14,859 nucleotides of DNA from an uncultured Opitutaceae bacterium. Lineage in GTDB: Bacteria; Verrucomicrobiota; Verrucomicrobiae; Opitutales; Opitutaceae. Below are positions 1 to 9,631 of this stretch, one piece after another. The notes under the pieces were generated by a model. That model worked only from the letters and a program-made list of their open reading frames with translations, had not been told where the DNA came from and did no database searches. Both the position numbers and the translations under genes were made by a program. The stretch is taken from contig CAMLSH010000038.1 in the NCBI GenBank assembly GCA_946482625.1, positions 1-14,859 on the forward strand, given 5' to 3'. The stretch's first letter is position 1, and each line of letters opens with the position of its first letter.

Positions 1-211
1 GCGCGCGCTTTCGCCGATTCAGAATACTCGGTCCGCGCGTGTTCCGCGATGACGCGGGCGACGAGACGTCGATTGGTCTGCGATGGTTAGAAGCGTGCCG
101 GGACGGCCCGCTCCACCTCGGACGGAAGACCCGATTTCGGTTGGGCCTTCCGTGGTTTGGAGCATAGCGGCCTCAGGCGAGCTGAGGCCTTACGCGAGCA
201 CGTCGCTCAAC
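1..211. other. Left-edge non-coding stretch
   Basis: I recognise no gene here. One plus-strand frame is open from the left edge to a TAG at about position 166, so the end of a neighbouring gene cannot be excluded, but its translation (rich in Arg) resembles nothing I know. The stretch lies downstream of the GH2 gene stop and contains one clear hairpin, listed separately. Confidence 0.4.
169..189 (-). terminator. Hairpin downstream of the GH2 gene (possible terminator)
   Basis: Perfect 8-bp arms, GGCCTCAG and CTGAGGCC, enclose a 5-nt loop, 22 nt past the stop codon of the GH2 gene. The position suits the end of the glycan operon. There is no clear U-tract on the minus strand, so it may be a weak or factor-assisted terminator or an RNA-stabilising hairpin. 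Confidence 0.4.
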
Positions 212-2866
212 TTAGGGCCGGGAACTCGTGAGCGTGATCTCCTTCGTGGCTAGCCCCTCGGACTCGGCGCGCAGAACGAGTTTGCCCGCTTCTCCGGCCC
301 GGCTGCGCACGATCACGACGGCGCGACCGTTGAAGGCTTTGCGCTCCGATGCCTGGAACGGCTCGAAGCTGATCGGGTTACCGTTGTCGGTCGCGATGAT
401 CTCGCCCGGACCTTGCAACGAGAAGCGCACGAGATTGCTGGCGCGGGGCGCGAGCACGCCGGCGGCGTCGGTGACGTCCACCGTTACGTAGACCAGATCG
501 GTGCCGTCGGCGCGGAAAGTCGTGCGGTCGGGCGTGAGTGCAATCTTCGCTGGAGCGCCGGCGGTGCGCTGCGCGTCCTCCGCCCAGCGTTGTCCGTTCT
601 TATAGGCGACGACTTTGACTTCGCCGGGCGTGTAGCGGACGTCGTCCCAGCGGAGGCGATACGCGCCCGGAGCTTTCTTCTTCCGGCCGAGCGAACGACC
701 GTTGAGAAACAGCTCCGCCTCGTCGCCCGAGGTGTAGACGTGAACCGGAGTGACTTCGCCTTCGCGTTCTGGCCAGGTCCAGTGGGGGAGGATGTGCGCC
801 ATCGGATGATCGGGCCGCCAGCGCGCTTGATAGAGGAAGTAGCGGTCTTTCGGCAGACCGGCGAGGTCGACGATGCCGAAGTAGGAACTGCGCGAGGGAA
901 CGGGGATGCGGCCGAGTTCGGCGAGTTGTTTTGCCATGCGCTCTTTGGCGGCGGGATCGGAGCTGTTGAGTAGGTTGGTGGCGTCGCTGTTGTAGGGCGT
1001 GGGTTCGCCGAGGTAGTCGAAACCGGTCCAGACAAACTCGCCTGCGTAGCCGGGCACGGCGTCGGCCGCGCGCCATTCGCTTTCCGGCGAGGTGGCCCAC
1101 TCGGTGGCGGTCAGATCGTAGGAGCTGATCTGAAAATTCGTGCGCATGGCGGGATCGAGCTTGTCGTCGCTGAAGGGGAAAAAGTATTCGCCACGCGAGC
1201 TGATGGTGGACGCGGTCTCGCTGCCGTAGAGCGGGATCGCGGGATTCGCAGCGCGGAAACGCGCGTAGGTTTCGATGCGGTAGTTGTAACCGGTTGCATC
1301 GAGTACGTGCTGGACGCCGTTGAAGCCCATGTCGCCGCCGTTGGAGGCGGCGGTGACGGGGCGGGTGCGGTCTTCTTCGCGCACGATGCCCGCGAGACGT
1401 GTGGCGAGTTTCCATGATTCGTAGCCGTCATCGCCCCACTGCTCGATGACTTCGTTGCCGATGCTCCACATCACGACGCTCGGATGATTGCGGTCGCGGC
1501 GGATGAGCGCGCGCAGGTCGGCCTCGTGCCAGTCGGCGAAGAAGCGGTGATAGTCGTTGCGACCTTTGCCCTTCGCCCAGCAGTCGAAGGCCTCGTCGAT
1601 GACGAGAAAACCCAGACGATCGCAGGCATCGAGCAGTTCGGGAGCGGGAGGATTGTGCGAGGTGCGGATGGCGTTGCAGCCCATCGCGCGGAGAATCTCG
1701 AGCTGGCGTTCGATCGCGCGCGGGTTGATCGCAGCGCCGAGCGCCCCGAGATCGTGGTGCAGGCACACGCCCTGGAGGCGGACGACCTCGCCGTTGAGAA
1801 TGAAACCGCGGTCGGCGTCGAGCGCGATGGAGCGGATGCCGAACGGTGTCTCCACGCGATCGACGATGGCATCGCCGCGACGGATCGTGCTGACTGCGAC
1901 GTACCGATCTGGCGCATACACGCTCCAGAGTTTCGGCGACGCGACTTTCAGCGTCTGGGTGATGGACGACTCGCGATGCGACGGTGCGCGAAATGGCACG
2001 GGTTGGCCGCTCACGACGGCGGTGCCGGATTTGCGGTGGGCGGCATCAAGTGCGAAGAGCTCGGTGTTGATGGTGAGGTCCTCGGCGGTGCCGGTGTTGT
2101 TCATGGTGCGCACCTCGACGGAGACCAGCGCTGACTCAGTGCTGACACGTGGCGTGGTGACGACGGTGCCCCATTGCGCGACGTGAATCGGGCCGGTCTT
2201 GGTGAGCCAGACGTTGCGGTAGAGACCGGCGCCCGGATACCAGCGGGACGATTCGGGCAGGTTGTCGAGGCGCACAACGAGCACGTTTTCCTCGCCGGGT
2301 TTTGCATAGGGCGTGAGATCGAGATGGAAGGACGTGTAACCGTAAGCCCAGCCGCCGACGAACTGGCCGTTGATCCAGACGAGTGGCGAAGACATGGCGC
2401 CATCCACTTCGAGCGTGAGCCGGCGGCCGGCGTCAGCGGCGGGCAGAGCGAATTTTTTTCGATACCAGCCTGGGTTGGCGAACGGGAGTTTGCCGGTGTC
2501 GCCGGGGAGATGCTGCTGAAAGGGCCCCTCGATGGCCCAGTCGTGCGGAAGATTCAGCGTGCGCCATGCGGAATCGTCGTACGCCGGCTGCACGCAGGCG
2601 ATATCGCTGCCGAGATTGCCAGAGGGACGCGCAGGTTTTGGCGTGGCGATGCCAAGAAGCGGTGCGCTGCTGGGCAACACCCATGGACGCACCGACGTGT
2701 AGGCGAGTTGAGGCGCCATCCACTGGGGGTCGCCATGGTGGAACCGCCAGCCGGCGTTGAGCGACAGACGCTCGCGCGGCGCGGCGGGTTCGGCGGCGCG
2801 AAGGAGTACGGAAGCCGAGGTCAGACTAAAGATGGCGACGAGGAGCAGGCGGAGGGGAGATTTCAT
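212..2866 (-). CDS. Secreted GH2 glycoside hydrolase (beta-galactosidase-like)
   Basis: This is an 884-residue exo-glycosidase of family GH2, probably releasing beta-linked galactose (or another beta-sugar) from oligosaccharides outside the cytoplasm. Residues 1-25 form a signal peptide (basic start, LLLVAIF core, cleavage near AA|EP). A jelly-roll sugar-binding domain (about 100-230) leads to an Ig-like domain (about 235-345) and a TIM barrel (about 345-630). The acid/base glutamate is E472 in WSIGNEV and the nucleophile is probably E550 in PLYGSE. A DUF4982-like domain (about 675-760) and a C-terminal Ig-like domain (about 770-880) follow, as in many Bacteroidetes and Verrucomicrobia GH2 enzymes. 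I chose the ATG at 2866 because the signal peptide begins there; an in-frame ATG at 2875 adds three residues. The reading frame stays open to 3088, but that part lacks protein-like character and overlaps the fucosidase. It is the last gene of the esterase-fucosidase-GH2 group, 88 nt after the fucosidase. The exact substrate is not readable from sequence. Confidence 0.93.
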   Translation of the reverse strand: MKSPLRLLLVAIFSLTSASVLLRAAEPAAPRERLSLNAGWRFHHGDPQWMAPQLAYTSVRPWVLPSSAPLLGIATPKPARPSGNLGSDIACVQPAYDDSAWRTLNLPHDWAIEGPFQQHLPGDTGKLPFANPGWYRKKFALPAADAGRRLTLEVDGAMSSPLVWINGQFVGGWAYGYTSFHLDLTPYAKPGEENVLVVRLDNLPESSRWYPGAGLYRNVWLTKTGPIHVAQWGTVVTTPRVSTESALVSVEVRTMNNTGTAEDLTINTELFALDAAHRKSGTAVVSGQPVPFRAPSHRESSITQTLKVASPKLWSVYAPDRYVAVSTIRRGDAIVDRVETPFGIRSIALDADRGFILNGEVVRLQGVCLHHDLGALGAAINPRAIERQLEILRAMGCNAIRTSHNPPAPELLDACDRLGFLVIDEAFDCWAKGKGRNDYHRFFADWHEADLRALIRRDRNHPSVVMWSIGNEVIEQWGDDGYESWKLATRLAGIVREEDRTRPVTAASNGGDMGFNGVQHVLDATGYNYRIETYARFRAANPAIPLYGSETASTISSRGEYFFPFSDDKLDPAMRTNFQISSYDLTATEWATSPESEWRAADAVPGYAGEFVWTGFDYLGEPTPYNSDATNLLNSSDPAAKERMAKQLAELGRIPVPSRSSYFGIVDLAGLPKDRYFLYQARWRPDHPMAHILPHWTWPEREGEVTPVHVYTSGDEAELFLNGRSLGRKKKAPGAYRLRWDDVRYTPGEVKVVAYKNGQRWAEDAQRTAGAPAKIALTPDRTTFRADGTDLVYVTVDVTDAAGVLAPRASNLVRFSLQGPGEIIATDNGNPISFEPFQASERKAFNGRAVVIVRSRAGEAGKLVLRAESEGLATKEITLTSSRP

Positions 2867-2914
2867 GGCGGACATTTGGGAGGAGAAAATCACGGGAAGA
2901 CGCGCGGCCTCGCT

Positions 2915-2931
2915 GTGCGTTACGAGCGCAC
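2915..2931 (-). other. Small intercistronic hairpin
   Basis: Arms GTGCG and CGCAC with a 7-nt loop lie in the 88-nt gap between the fucosidase stop and the GH2 start. It could modulate mRNA processing or GH2 translation. A 5-bp stem is weak evidence at this GC content. Confidence 0.2.
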
Positions 2932-2954
2932 CGCACGCCGGAAAGACCAGCGGC

Positions 2955-4628
2955 TTATTTGCCGCAGGTGATCTTGAAGACGATCGCGATGTCGTTCGGG
3001 ATCGAGCGGGGCGCGTCGATCGACAAGGCGTCGGCGGTTTGTGACCACACGATTTTTTCGTCGCTGCCGAGCAGGGTGACGGCGGCAACCGGCAAATCGA
3101 GGAGTCCGGCGGCGGTACCGAGGGACTTAATGGATACGGCGGTTTTTGGCGCGCCCATCACCGTTGCATACAGGGTGTCGCCCTTCCTCGTGAAACGGAC
3201 GTCTTCGGCAGTGAACGGCTTCACTTTGTCCTCGTTGAAGTTCGAACCGCTCGACGCCTCGGTAGCGGCCATCTGCGGACCTTCGCCCATCACCTTCCAC
3301 GGACGCGTGCCGTGGATCGCTTCTTGGTTGATCTGCATCCAGGCGGCGATGCCTTCGACGATCGCGATCTCCTGGTCGTCGGGCGTGCCGTCGCCACGGA
3401 GCGGCACGCTCAGGAGTAGGTTGCCGTTCTTACTCACGACATCGATGAGCGTGTGGACGACGGTCTCCGCGGATTTGTAGGAGCGGCGGTCGTACACGCC
3501 TTGGTCATAGTGCCAGCTGCCGAGGCAGGTGTCGGTTTGCCAAGGGAACGGTTCGATGACGTGGCTGCGCCCGCGCTCGATGTCCAAGGCCATGCAATCG
3601 CGCTGGTCGGGTTCGAGGACTTTGCCGAACAACATGCCGTCGTCGCCGCGCCACTGGTTGCTGCGGTTGTAGAAATGCGCCGCGATCTTCAGGCCCGCGT
3701 CGCTCACGGGCCAGAGCGGGAGTGCGGTGTCGTCGAAATAGACGAGGTCGGGCTGAAATTTTTCAATGAGATCGATGGTGCGGTTGTAGAAGCGGTCGCA
3801 GAAAGCCTGGTCGGGCTGGCTCACGCCGTTGCCCCAATCCCAGCGGCTCCAAATGCTCGTCAGTTCGCTGAAGTTTGGGCTCGGCGCGTGGCGCTGCTCG
3901 TAGAGATCCTGCGGGTCGTAACCTTCCCACCAAGTGCCTTTGCCGTCGGCCTTCGTGAGTTTGCCATCGTAAGGAACGCCGGCGAGCGGCCCGGTTTTAT
4001 CTGCGGCTTGTGCGGTTTCGTACCAGCTATACGCGTGGGCGGCGTGAACGCTCAGGCCTAATTTCATCCCGCGCTTGCGCGCCGCGGCGGCCCAACCGGC
4101 GATGAGGTCCTTTTTCGGACCCATGTTCACGGAGTTCCACGGCTGATATTTGGAGTTCCAGAGGTCGAGATTGTCGTGATGATTTGCCAGCGCGAAAAAG
4201 TATTTGGCGCCGGCACGTTGGTAGAGGGCGAGGAGTTTTTCCGGGTCCCACTTTTCGGCCTTCCACGCGTGAATGACATCCTTGAACCCGACCTTCGAGG
4301 GATGGCCGTAACGCTTGAGGTGCTCGTCGTATTGCCAGTTCCCCTGAATATACATCTGGCGCGCGTACCAATCGCCGCGCTCCGGCTCGCACTGCGGTCC
4401 CCAGTGCGCCCAGATCCCGAACTTCGCGTCGCGAAACCAGTCGGGTACTTTGTACTGACGCAGAGATTCCCAAGTCGGCGCGAACTTCCCTTTCGCCATC
4501 GGCTCGGTGGCGGTGTTGACGATCACGGCGGGCGTGGCGTCGCTGGGGATCGCTTGCGCCAGCGGGACGGCGGTGGCTGCGACGATCGCGAGGAAGGACA
4601 GGCGGGGAAGGATGGGGGCGGGTATCAT
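2955..4628 (-). CDS. Secreted GH29 alpha-L-fucosidase
   Basis: This 557-residue retaining exo-enzyme should remove terminal alpha-L-fucose from glycans. The N-terminus (1-26) is a signal peptide ending in AQA. GH29 features follow in order: the substrate-binding strand KFGIWAHWGPQ (69-79), GDWYARQMY (85-93), the paired histidines H150-H151 in ALANHHDNLDLW, the strand GMKLGLSVHAAHAYSWYE (187-204), and the nucleophile aspartate, most likely D299 in PDLVYFDD. The segment VVSKNGNLLLSVPLRGDG towards the end of the barrel is also typical, followed by a C-terminal beta domain. The usual HHDGF motif reads HHDNL here, placing it in a divergent subgroup. The start at 4628 gives a clean signal peptide. 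The gene lies 34 nt downstream of the esterase stop and 88 nt upstream of the GH2 start, so the three are very probably co-transcribed. Fucosidase with beta-galactosidase and esterase fits fucosyl-galactosyl side chains; that is inference. Confidence 0.93.
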   Translation of the reverse strand: MIPAPILPRLSFLAIVAATAVPLAQAIPSDATPAVIVNTATEPMAKGKFAPTWESLRQYKVPDWFRDAKFGIWAHWGPQCEPERGDWYARQMYIQGNWQYDEHLKRYGHPSKVGFKDVIHAWKAEKWDPEKLLALYQRAGAKYFFALANHHDNLDLWNSKYQPWNSVNMGPKKDLIAGWAAAARKRGMKLGLSVHAAHAYSWYETAQAADKTGPLAGVPYDGKLTKADGKGTWWEGYDPQDLYEQRHAPSPNFSELTSIWSRWDWGNGVSQPDQAFCDRFYNRTIDLIEKFQPDLVYFDDTALPLWPVSDAGLKIAAHFYNRSNQWRGDDGMLFGKVLEPDQRDCMALDIERGRSHVIEPFPWQTDTCLGSWHYDQGVYDRRSYKSAETVVHTLIDVVSKNGNLLLSVPLRGDGTPDDQEIAIVEGIAAWMQINQEAIHGTRPWKVMGEGPQMAATEASSGSNFNEDKVKPFTAEDVRFTRKGDTLYATVMGAPKTAVSIKSLGTAAGLLDLPVAAVTLLGSDEKIVWSQTADALSIDAPRSIPNDIAIVFKITCGK

Positions 4629-4662
4629 GATTTCGGAGTTGTTTGGGGAAACAGCGGGAACG

Positions 4663-5637
<975 letters not shown>

Positions 5638-5653
5638 TCAACAAACCCGCCAT

Positions 5654-5682
5654 GTTAAAAATTGGGGACAACCGGGGCTCAA
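5654..5682 (-). promoter_or_regulatory. Candidate sigma-70 promoter of the enzyme operon
   Basis: On the minus strand a -35 box TTGAGC (5677-5682) is followed after 17 nt by TTTAAC (5654-5659). Each matches the consensus at four of six positions. It lies in the 122-nt gap between the response regulator stop and the esterase start and would give a leader of about 55 nt. That would let the enzymes be induced separately from the sensor-regulator pair. Confidence 0.4.
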
Positions 5683-5714
5683 ATCCGGCATCCTGCGGAA
5701 ACGCGCGTCCTGAC

Positions 5715-6386
5715 TCAGCGGTTCAAGTTCGTAAAGCGGGCGACGGCCTGCGCACGCGAATGCACGTGGAGCTTTTCGTAGATGCGACGGATGTAGGTGT
5801 TTACCGTTTCGAGGCCGATGCCGAGCGCGTCGGCGATTTCCTTGTAGAGATAACCTTGGGCGAGCAGGGCCAGCACTTCGTTCTCGCGCTTGGAGAGCTC
5901 TGCGGCGGGTTTCAGCGTCGATCTCGACTGATGGAGCGACTGCACGACTTTGCGCGCGATGTTGCCGCTCATAGGGGAACCGCCCGCATGCACCTCGCGC
6001 AGCGCCACGATCAACGCCTCGCGCGACGTGGTCTTGATCAGATAGCCGGTCGCGCCCGCGGACAGGGCATCGAAGATGTGGTTGGAGTCCTCATACACCG
6101 TTTGCATCACGAACTGCGTGTTCGGCGTGCGTGGCTTTAATTCTCGCACGCAGTCGATTCCGCTGAGGCCGGGCAGGTTGATATCGACGAGCACGACATC
6201 TGGCTTGGCGCGGGCGATCTGGGGCAGGGCACTTTCCACGTCGGGGAAGACGCCGGTGCAAACGAAGCCTTCGGCCTCCTCGAGCCAGGTCGTCAAGATG
6301 TGCCGGACGGACGGATCGTCTTCGACGACCATGACCGTGATGGAGGCGGACGGAGCCGGGTTTGGCTTGGGAGTTTCGGTTTTCAC
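5715..6386 (-). CDS. NarL/FixJ-family response regulator
   Basis: This 223-residue protein is the cytoplasmic partner of the upstream histidine kinase. The receiver domain (about 16-135) carries the acidic pair D23-D24, the phospho-acceptor D68 in VVLVDINLPG, the switch threonine T96 in MQTVYED and the conserved K118 in GYLIKTT. A linker leads to a LuxR-type helix-turn-helix (about 162-215: LSKRENEVLALLAQG, YKEIADALGI, ETVNTYIRRIYEKL). The domain content is complete and of normal length. Its start is 42 nt after the kinase stop, so the two are co-transcribed; the HisKA_3 kinase with NarL-type regulator pairing is the usual one. The likely targets are the esterase, fucosidase and GH2 genes immediately downstream, and possibly its own operon. 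The target role is inferred from position only. Confidence 0.95.
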   Translation of the reverse strand: MKTETPKPNPAPSASITVMVVEDDPSVRHILTTWLEEAEGFVCTGVFPDVESALPQIARAKPDVVLVDINLPGLSGIDCVRELKPRTPNTQFVMQTVYEDSNHIFDALSAGATGYLIKTTSREALIVALREVHAGGSPMSGNIARKVVQSLHQSRSTLKPAAELSKRENEVLALLAQGYLYKEIADALGIGLETVNTYIRRIYEKLHVHSRAQAVARFTNLNR

Positions 6387-6428
6387 GAAGAGCGGGAGAT
6401 TGAGGACGGAGAAATCGTGCGAGCGGTA

Positions 6429-9400
6429 TCAGGATGGTGATGACGTGGATGGATCGTCGGCCGGCTTCGCAACCTGAATAACAAACAACACGCGCGTGCC
6501 GCCGCCGGCCGCGGTCGAAATTTCACACCGGCCGCCGATGCGCGCCAGTCGCGCCTGCATATTCGGAAGGCCGTGGCCGGAGGCGATGCGATCCGACGGG
6601 ACCGCGGCGGGCGGCGCAGGATTGGTCATGGGGGGGCGCGTGAAGCCGCGTCCGTTGTCTTTCAATTCGAGCACGAATGAGTCGGGTTTGAGCTGGACGG
6701 AAATGCGCACCTCTGTGGCGGCAGCGTGCTTCACCGCGTTGTTGAGCGCCTCCTTAAAAGCGAGGAAAAGATTGTGGCGGATTTCCGCGGTGAGCGGCCA
6801 GGCAGGGACTTCGACCGGCAGATCGAGACGACAACGCAGGCCGGCCGGGCCGAGGAGATTCTGCGCGAATTTCCCCATGTAGTCCACGAGGCTGTCGAGC
6901 GTGTCGTGTCGTGGATCGACGGCCCAGACGATCTCGTCGAGCGAACGCGTGACCTCACGCGCGGTCGCAAAAATACCTGACAGCGTGGCGGCGGTGCGCT
7001 CCGGTTCTGAGAGGTCGCCGCGCGCCGGCTGGCTCAGCATCGCGATGCGCGAAAGGCTGGCGCCGACGTCATCGTGGATATCTTGCGCGATGCGCGCGCG
7101 CTCGCGCTCAAGTTCGTGCGCCCGCTCCATCTGCTCGATTTTGCGTTGCATGCGGCGCCGGGTGATGAGGCGGGCGAACCACGCGATCGTCACGGCCGCG
7201 ACGAGCAGAACCGCGGTGATGAACCACCACGTTTGCCAGAAAAACGGTGCGACGGTGAAGGCGACCGATGCGCCTTCGTAGTTCCAAAGACCGTCGTTGT
7301 TGCACGCGATCACGCGGAATCGATACGTGCCGGCGGGAAGGCGGCTGTAGAAGGCGCTTCGCCTGGCGCCAGCGTCGACCCAATCTCCGTCGATGCCGTC
7401 GAGGCGGTATTTGAAGAGAACTTTTCCCGGCGCCACGAAACTCAGGCCGCTGAAGCGGAACTCGAGTCGCTCGTGATCCGCCGGAAGGCGATCCACCACG
7501 AGGCCGTTCGTGAGATTCGCCGCGTGTCCGTCCCGCCACATCGATTCGATCACGACGGGCGGCTGGATGGGATTCGATTCGATGCGCGCGGGATCGACGC
7601 TCACGAGGCCCTTGCTGCTCGCGAACCAGAGCCGGCCATCGGGGGACTTGCACGCGACAGGCTGGAAGCCGCTCGTGAAGTCGATCACCGGCAATCCGTC
7701 GCTCCGATCGTAGACGTGACTGGGAAACGTGGCGCTCGCGCCATCGGCGCAGCGGTTCAAATCGTTTTTGGCGATGCGCTGGATGCCGTGGTGCGTGCTC
7801 AGCCAAAGGTAACCGTGCCCGTCATCAAGGATCGCGCAGATGCCGTCATCGACCAGGCCTTGCTTCCGGCCGATGGTGGCGAAGCGTCCGTTTTTGAAGC
7901 GACTTAGTCCTCGATCGCTGGTGCCGACCCAGACCGTATTTTCGTCATCGATACTTAAGGAAGACACGGCATCGCTCGCCAATCCCTCGGAGCGGCTGAA
8001 GAACGTGACGCGCCCATCGGCCACGCGGGCCACGCCGCCGGACGCGAAGCCGCACCAGATAACACCTTCGCGATCCCGGGCGATCGCGCAGACTTCGGGC
8101 GCGGAGGTCGCGGGAGATTTGACGAGCCAGGTCGCGCCGCCGTTTTTCCACAGCCGCAAGCCGTCCCGGTTGCCGACGAGCCATTCGCGGTTGTCGAGCG
8201 GAAGGAGCGCATACACCGGATTTGCGCTTTCCTCGATCCCGTCTGGGCGACTGAAACGCTCCTGCTGAAGTTGATAGGGACCGCCCCACCAGAAATCGCT
8301 CGCCCAGACGTCGCCGTGCGTATTGACGCCGACGGACGGCACGTAGGAGTTCATCAGACCGTTGTCGCGGCCGTAGTGTTTCCAGTTTCCACCGGAGTAG
8401 TGATAAAGACCCGCGCCGTCGGTCCCGATCCAGAGTGAACCATCCGGTGCGGCGGCGACGGATAGCAGGCTGCACCCTTGTGTTTCCTCGGGTGAGGGCA
8501 CCACCGAAAACGCGGTCGCGTGAATCGAAACGAGACCGGCGCTGCCGGCGCTGGCCCACAGGTTGCCTTCGCGATCTTCGTAGAGAAACCGCACCCAGTT
8601 TTGCGGCAGACCATTGCTCCGATCGAGGCGGACGGGCCGACGGCCGTCGGGAAAAACGAGGTGCAAGCCTGCCTCGATGGTGCCGATCGCCAGTGTGCCG
8701 TCGCGCAATTCCAAGGCGCAGGCGACGCCGCCGATCTGCCAGGAATATTCGCCGCGGTCCTCTGTCCATCGGCCGTTGTTCCACTTGCGAATGCGGTTGT
8801 CGCAGATGATCCAGGCGCCGCCATCGCTCGCTGCCGCGACGCACAACACATAGTTGTTGCTCAGTGGAAGCGGGAGTTCTGCGACGTCGAGTTTTCCGTC
8901 CACGAACCGGGCGGCGCGCCCATTTTCGGAAAGCCACATGTTGCCCTGTGCATTTGCCGAATAGCTCATGACACCCGGGCGATCGGCGCCGATTAACGAG
9001 GGAATGCGCGTGGCGCCATCCAAGGAATCGAGGATGCCGTTTTCCCGCATCGTCCACAGGCGGCCGTGGGCGTCGTTACCGAAGCCGATGATCTTGTCGC
9101 CGATGTTTCCCGACGGCAGCGGCAGAGGTTCGAAGCGACCGGCTTGATAGCGTGTGACGATGCCGGAATCGTGACCGATCCAGAGCGTGCCGTGTGCGTC
9201 TTCGAAGAGTCGAGTGACGCGGCGGTCGGGCAAGGCAGGGGTGTTGGCGGGTTCGAAGATCTGAAATCGTTCGCCGTCGAAACGCGCCAAGCCGCTATAC
9301 GTGCCGAACCAAAGGTGGCCGTCGCGAGTCTGCACGGCGGAGGTCAGCATGTTTTGGGGCAACCCGTCCTCGGTTTGCCAGATGCGCATCGAGTAGCCCT

Positions 9401-9488
9401 CGGCCAGAAATGCGGCGCCGAAGCAGCCCGTCGCCAGCAGGATTACTGCAAGCGTCGAAACGACGAACGACCGGAAAGAGGGCAACAT
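6429..9488 (-). CDS. Propeller-type sensor histidine kinase (Reg_prop, Y_Y_Y, HisKA_3)
   Basis: A 1019-residue membrane sensor. Residues 1-25 are a signal peptide. The periplasmic part (about 30-640) holds roughly fourteen Reg_prop-like repeats of the form DGxLWxGT...GLxR (examples at 56-70, 348-363, 473-488, 515-531, 616-630), enough for two seven-bladed propellers. A Y_Y_Y domain (about 675-745) precedes one membrane helix (754-774). The cytoplasmic part has a coiled linker, a HisKA_3 domain with the phospho-acceptor H805 in AQDIHDDVGASLSRI, and an HATPase domain (N-box EALNNAVKHA with N917, DNGRGF at 944-949, GHGLPNM at 971-977). The periplasmic layout is that of Bacteroides hybrid two-component systems sensing oligosaccharides, but here the regulator is a separate gene 42 nt downstream. 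I chose the ATG at 9488 because the signal peptide starts there; the frame is open to 9701 but that extension is not protein-like. A cysteine at 22 loosely resembles a lipobox, but a lipoprotein is unlikely. Confidence 0.95.
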   Translation of the reverse strand: MLPSFRSFVVSTLAVILLATGCFGAAFLAEGYSMRIWQTEDGLPQNMLTSAVQTRDGHLWFGTYSGLARFDGERFQIFEPANTPALPDRRVTRLFEDAHGTLWIGHDSGIVTRYQAGRFEPLPLPSGNIGDKIIGFGNDAHGRLWTMRENGILDSLDGATRIPSLIGADRPGVMSYSANAQGNMWLSENGRAARFVDGKLDVAELPLPLSNNYVLCVAAASDGGAWIICDNRIRKWNNGRWTEDRGEYSWQIGGVACALELRDGTLAIGTIEAGLHLVFPDGRRPVRLDRSNGLPQNWVRFLYEDREGNLWASAGSAGLVSIHATAFSVVPSPEETQGCSLLSVAAAPDGSLWIGTDGAGLYHYSGGNWKHYGRDNGLMNSYVPSVGVNTHGDVWASDFWWGGPYQLQQERFSRPDGIEESANPVYALLPLDNREWLVGNRDGLRLWKNGGATWLVKSPATSAPEVCAIARDREGVIWCGFASGGVARVADGRVTFFSRSEGLASDAVSSLSIDDENTVWVGTSDRGLSRFKNGRFATIGRKQGLVDDGICAILDDGHGYLWLSTHHGIQRIAKNDLNRCADGASATFPSHVYDRSDGLPVIDFTSGFQPVACKSPDGRLWFASSKGLVSVDPARIESNPIQPPVVIESMWRDGHAANLTNGLVVDRLPADHERLEFRFSGLSFVAPGKVLFKYRLDGIDGDWVDAGARRSAFYSRLPAGTYRFRVIACNNDGLWNYEGASVAFTVAPFFWQTWWFITAVLLVAAVTIAWFARLITRRRMQRKIEQMERAHELERERARIAQDIHDDVGASLSRIAMLSQPARGDLSEPERTAATLSGIFATAREVTRSLDEIVWAVDPRHDTLDSLVDYMGKFAQNLLGPAGLRCRLDLPVEVPAWPLTAEIRHNLFLAFKEALNNAVKHAAATEVRISVQLKPDSFVLELKDNGRGFTRPPMTNPAPPAAVPSDRIASGHGLPNMQARLARIGGRCEISTAAGGGTRVLFVIQVAKPADDPSTSSPS

Positions 9489-9631
9489 GAGACGGGTACT
9501 GCGGGGTCCGGCCGCGGCCGGGTGGGAGAGGCCGGAGCATGGATATCCTTCGAGCGCGTCAGCAAGTGCAGAGACACAGGTCGCCGCTGAACTGACGTGC
9601 GGCCGATCGGAGCCACGTGTCGGGAACCGCG
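9489..9631. promoter_or_regulatory. Intergenic space: end of the redox operon and leader of the sensor gene
   Basis: These 143 nt separate the ccdA-like stop from the sensor start. They must carry the sensor promoter unless transcription reads through. I see no convincing -35/-10 pair. A perfect 14-bp GC palindrome, CCGGCCGCGGCCGG at 9508-9521, lies 19 nt upstream of the sensor ATG and could be a hairpin in its leader or a terminator of the preceding operon, though it lacks a U-tract. Confidence 0.4.

Noticed and set aside
2174..2971. 265-codon plus-strand frame antisense to the GH2 gene
   Set aside because: Typical antisense open frame of a high-GC gene; Gly/Arg-rich with no domain. The same applies to plus-strand frames at 1484-2134, 3453-4061, 4176-4799, 7074-7907 and 10321-10911.
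2867..3088. N-terminal extension of the GH2 frame (74 extra codons)
   Set aside because: It is not protein-like, overlaps the fucosidase 3' end and would place the signal peptide inside the protein; the ATG at 2866 (or 2875) explains the product.
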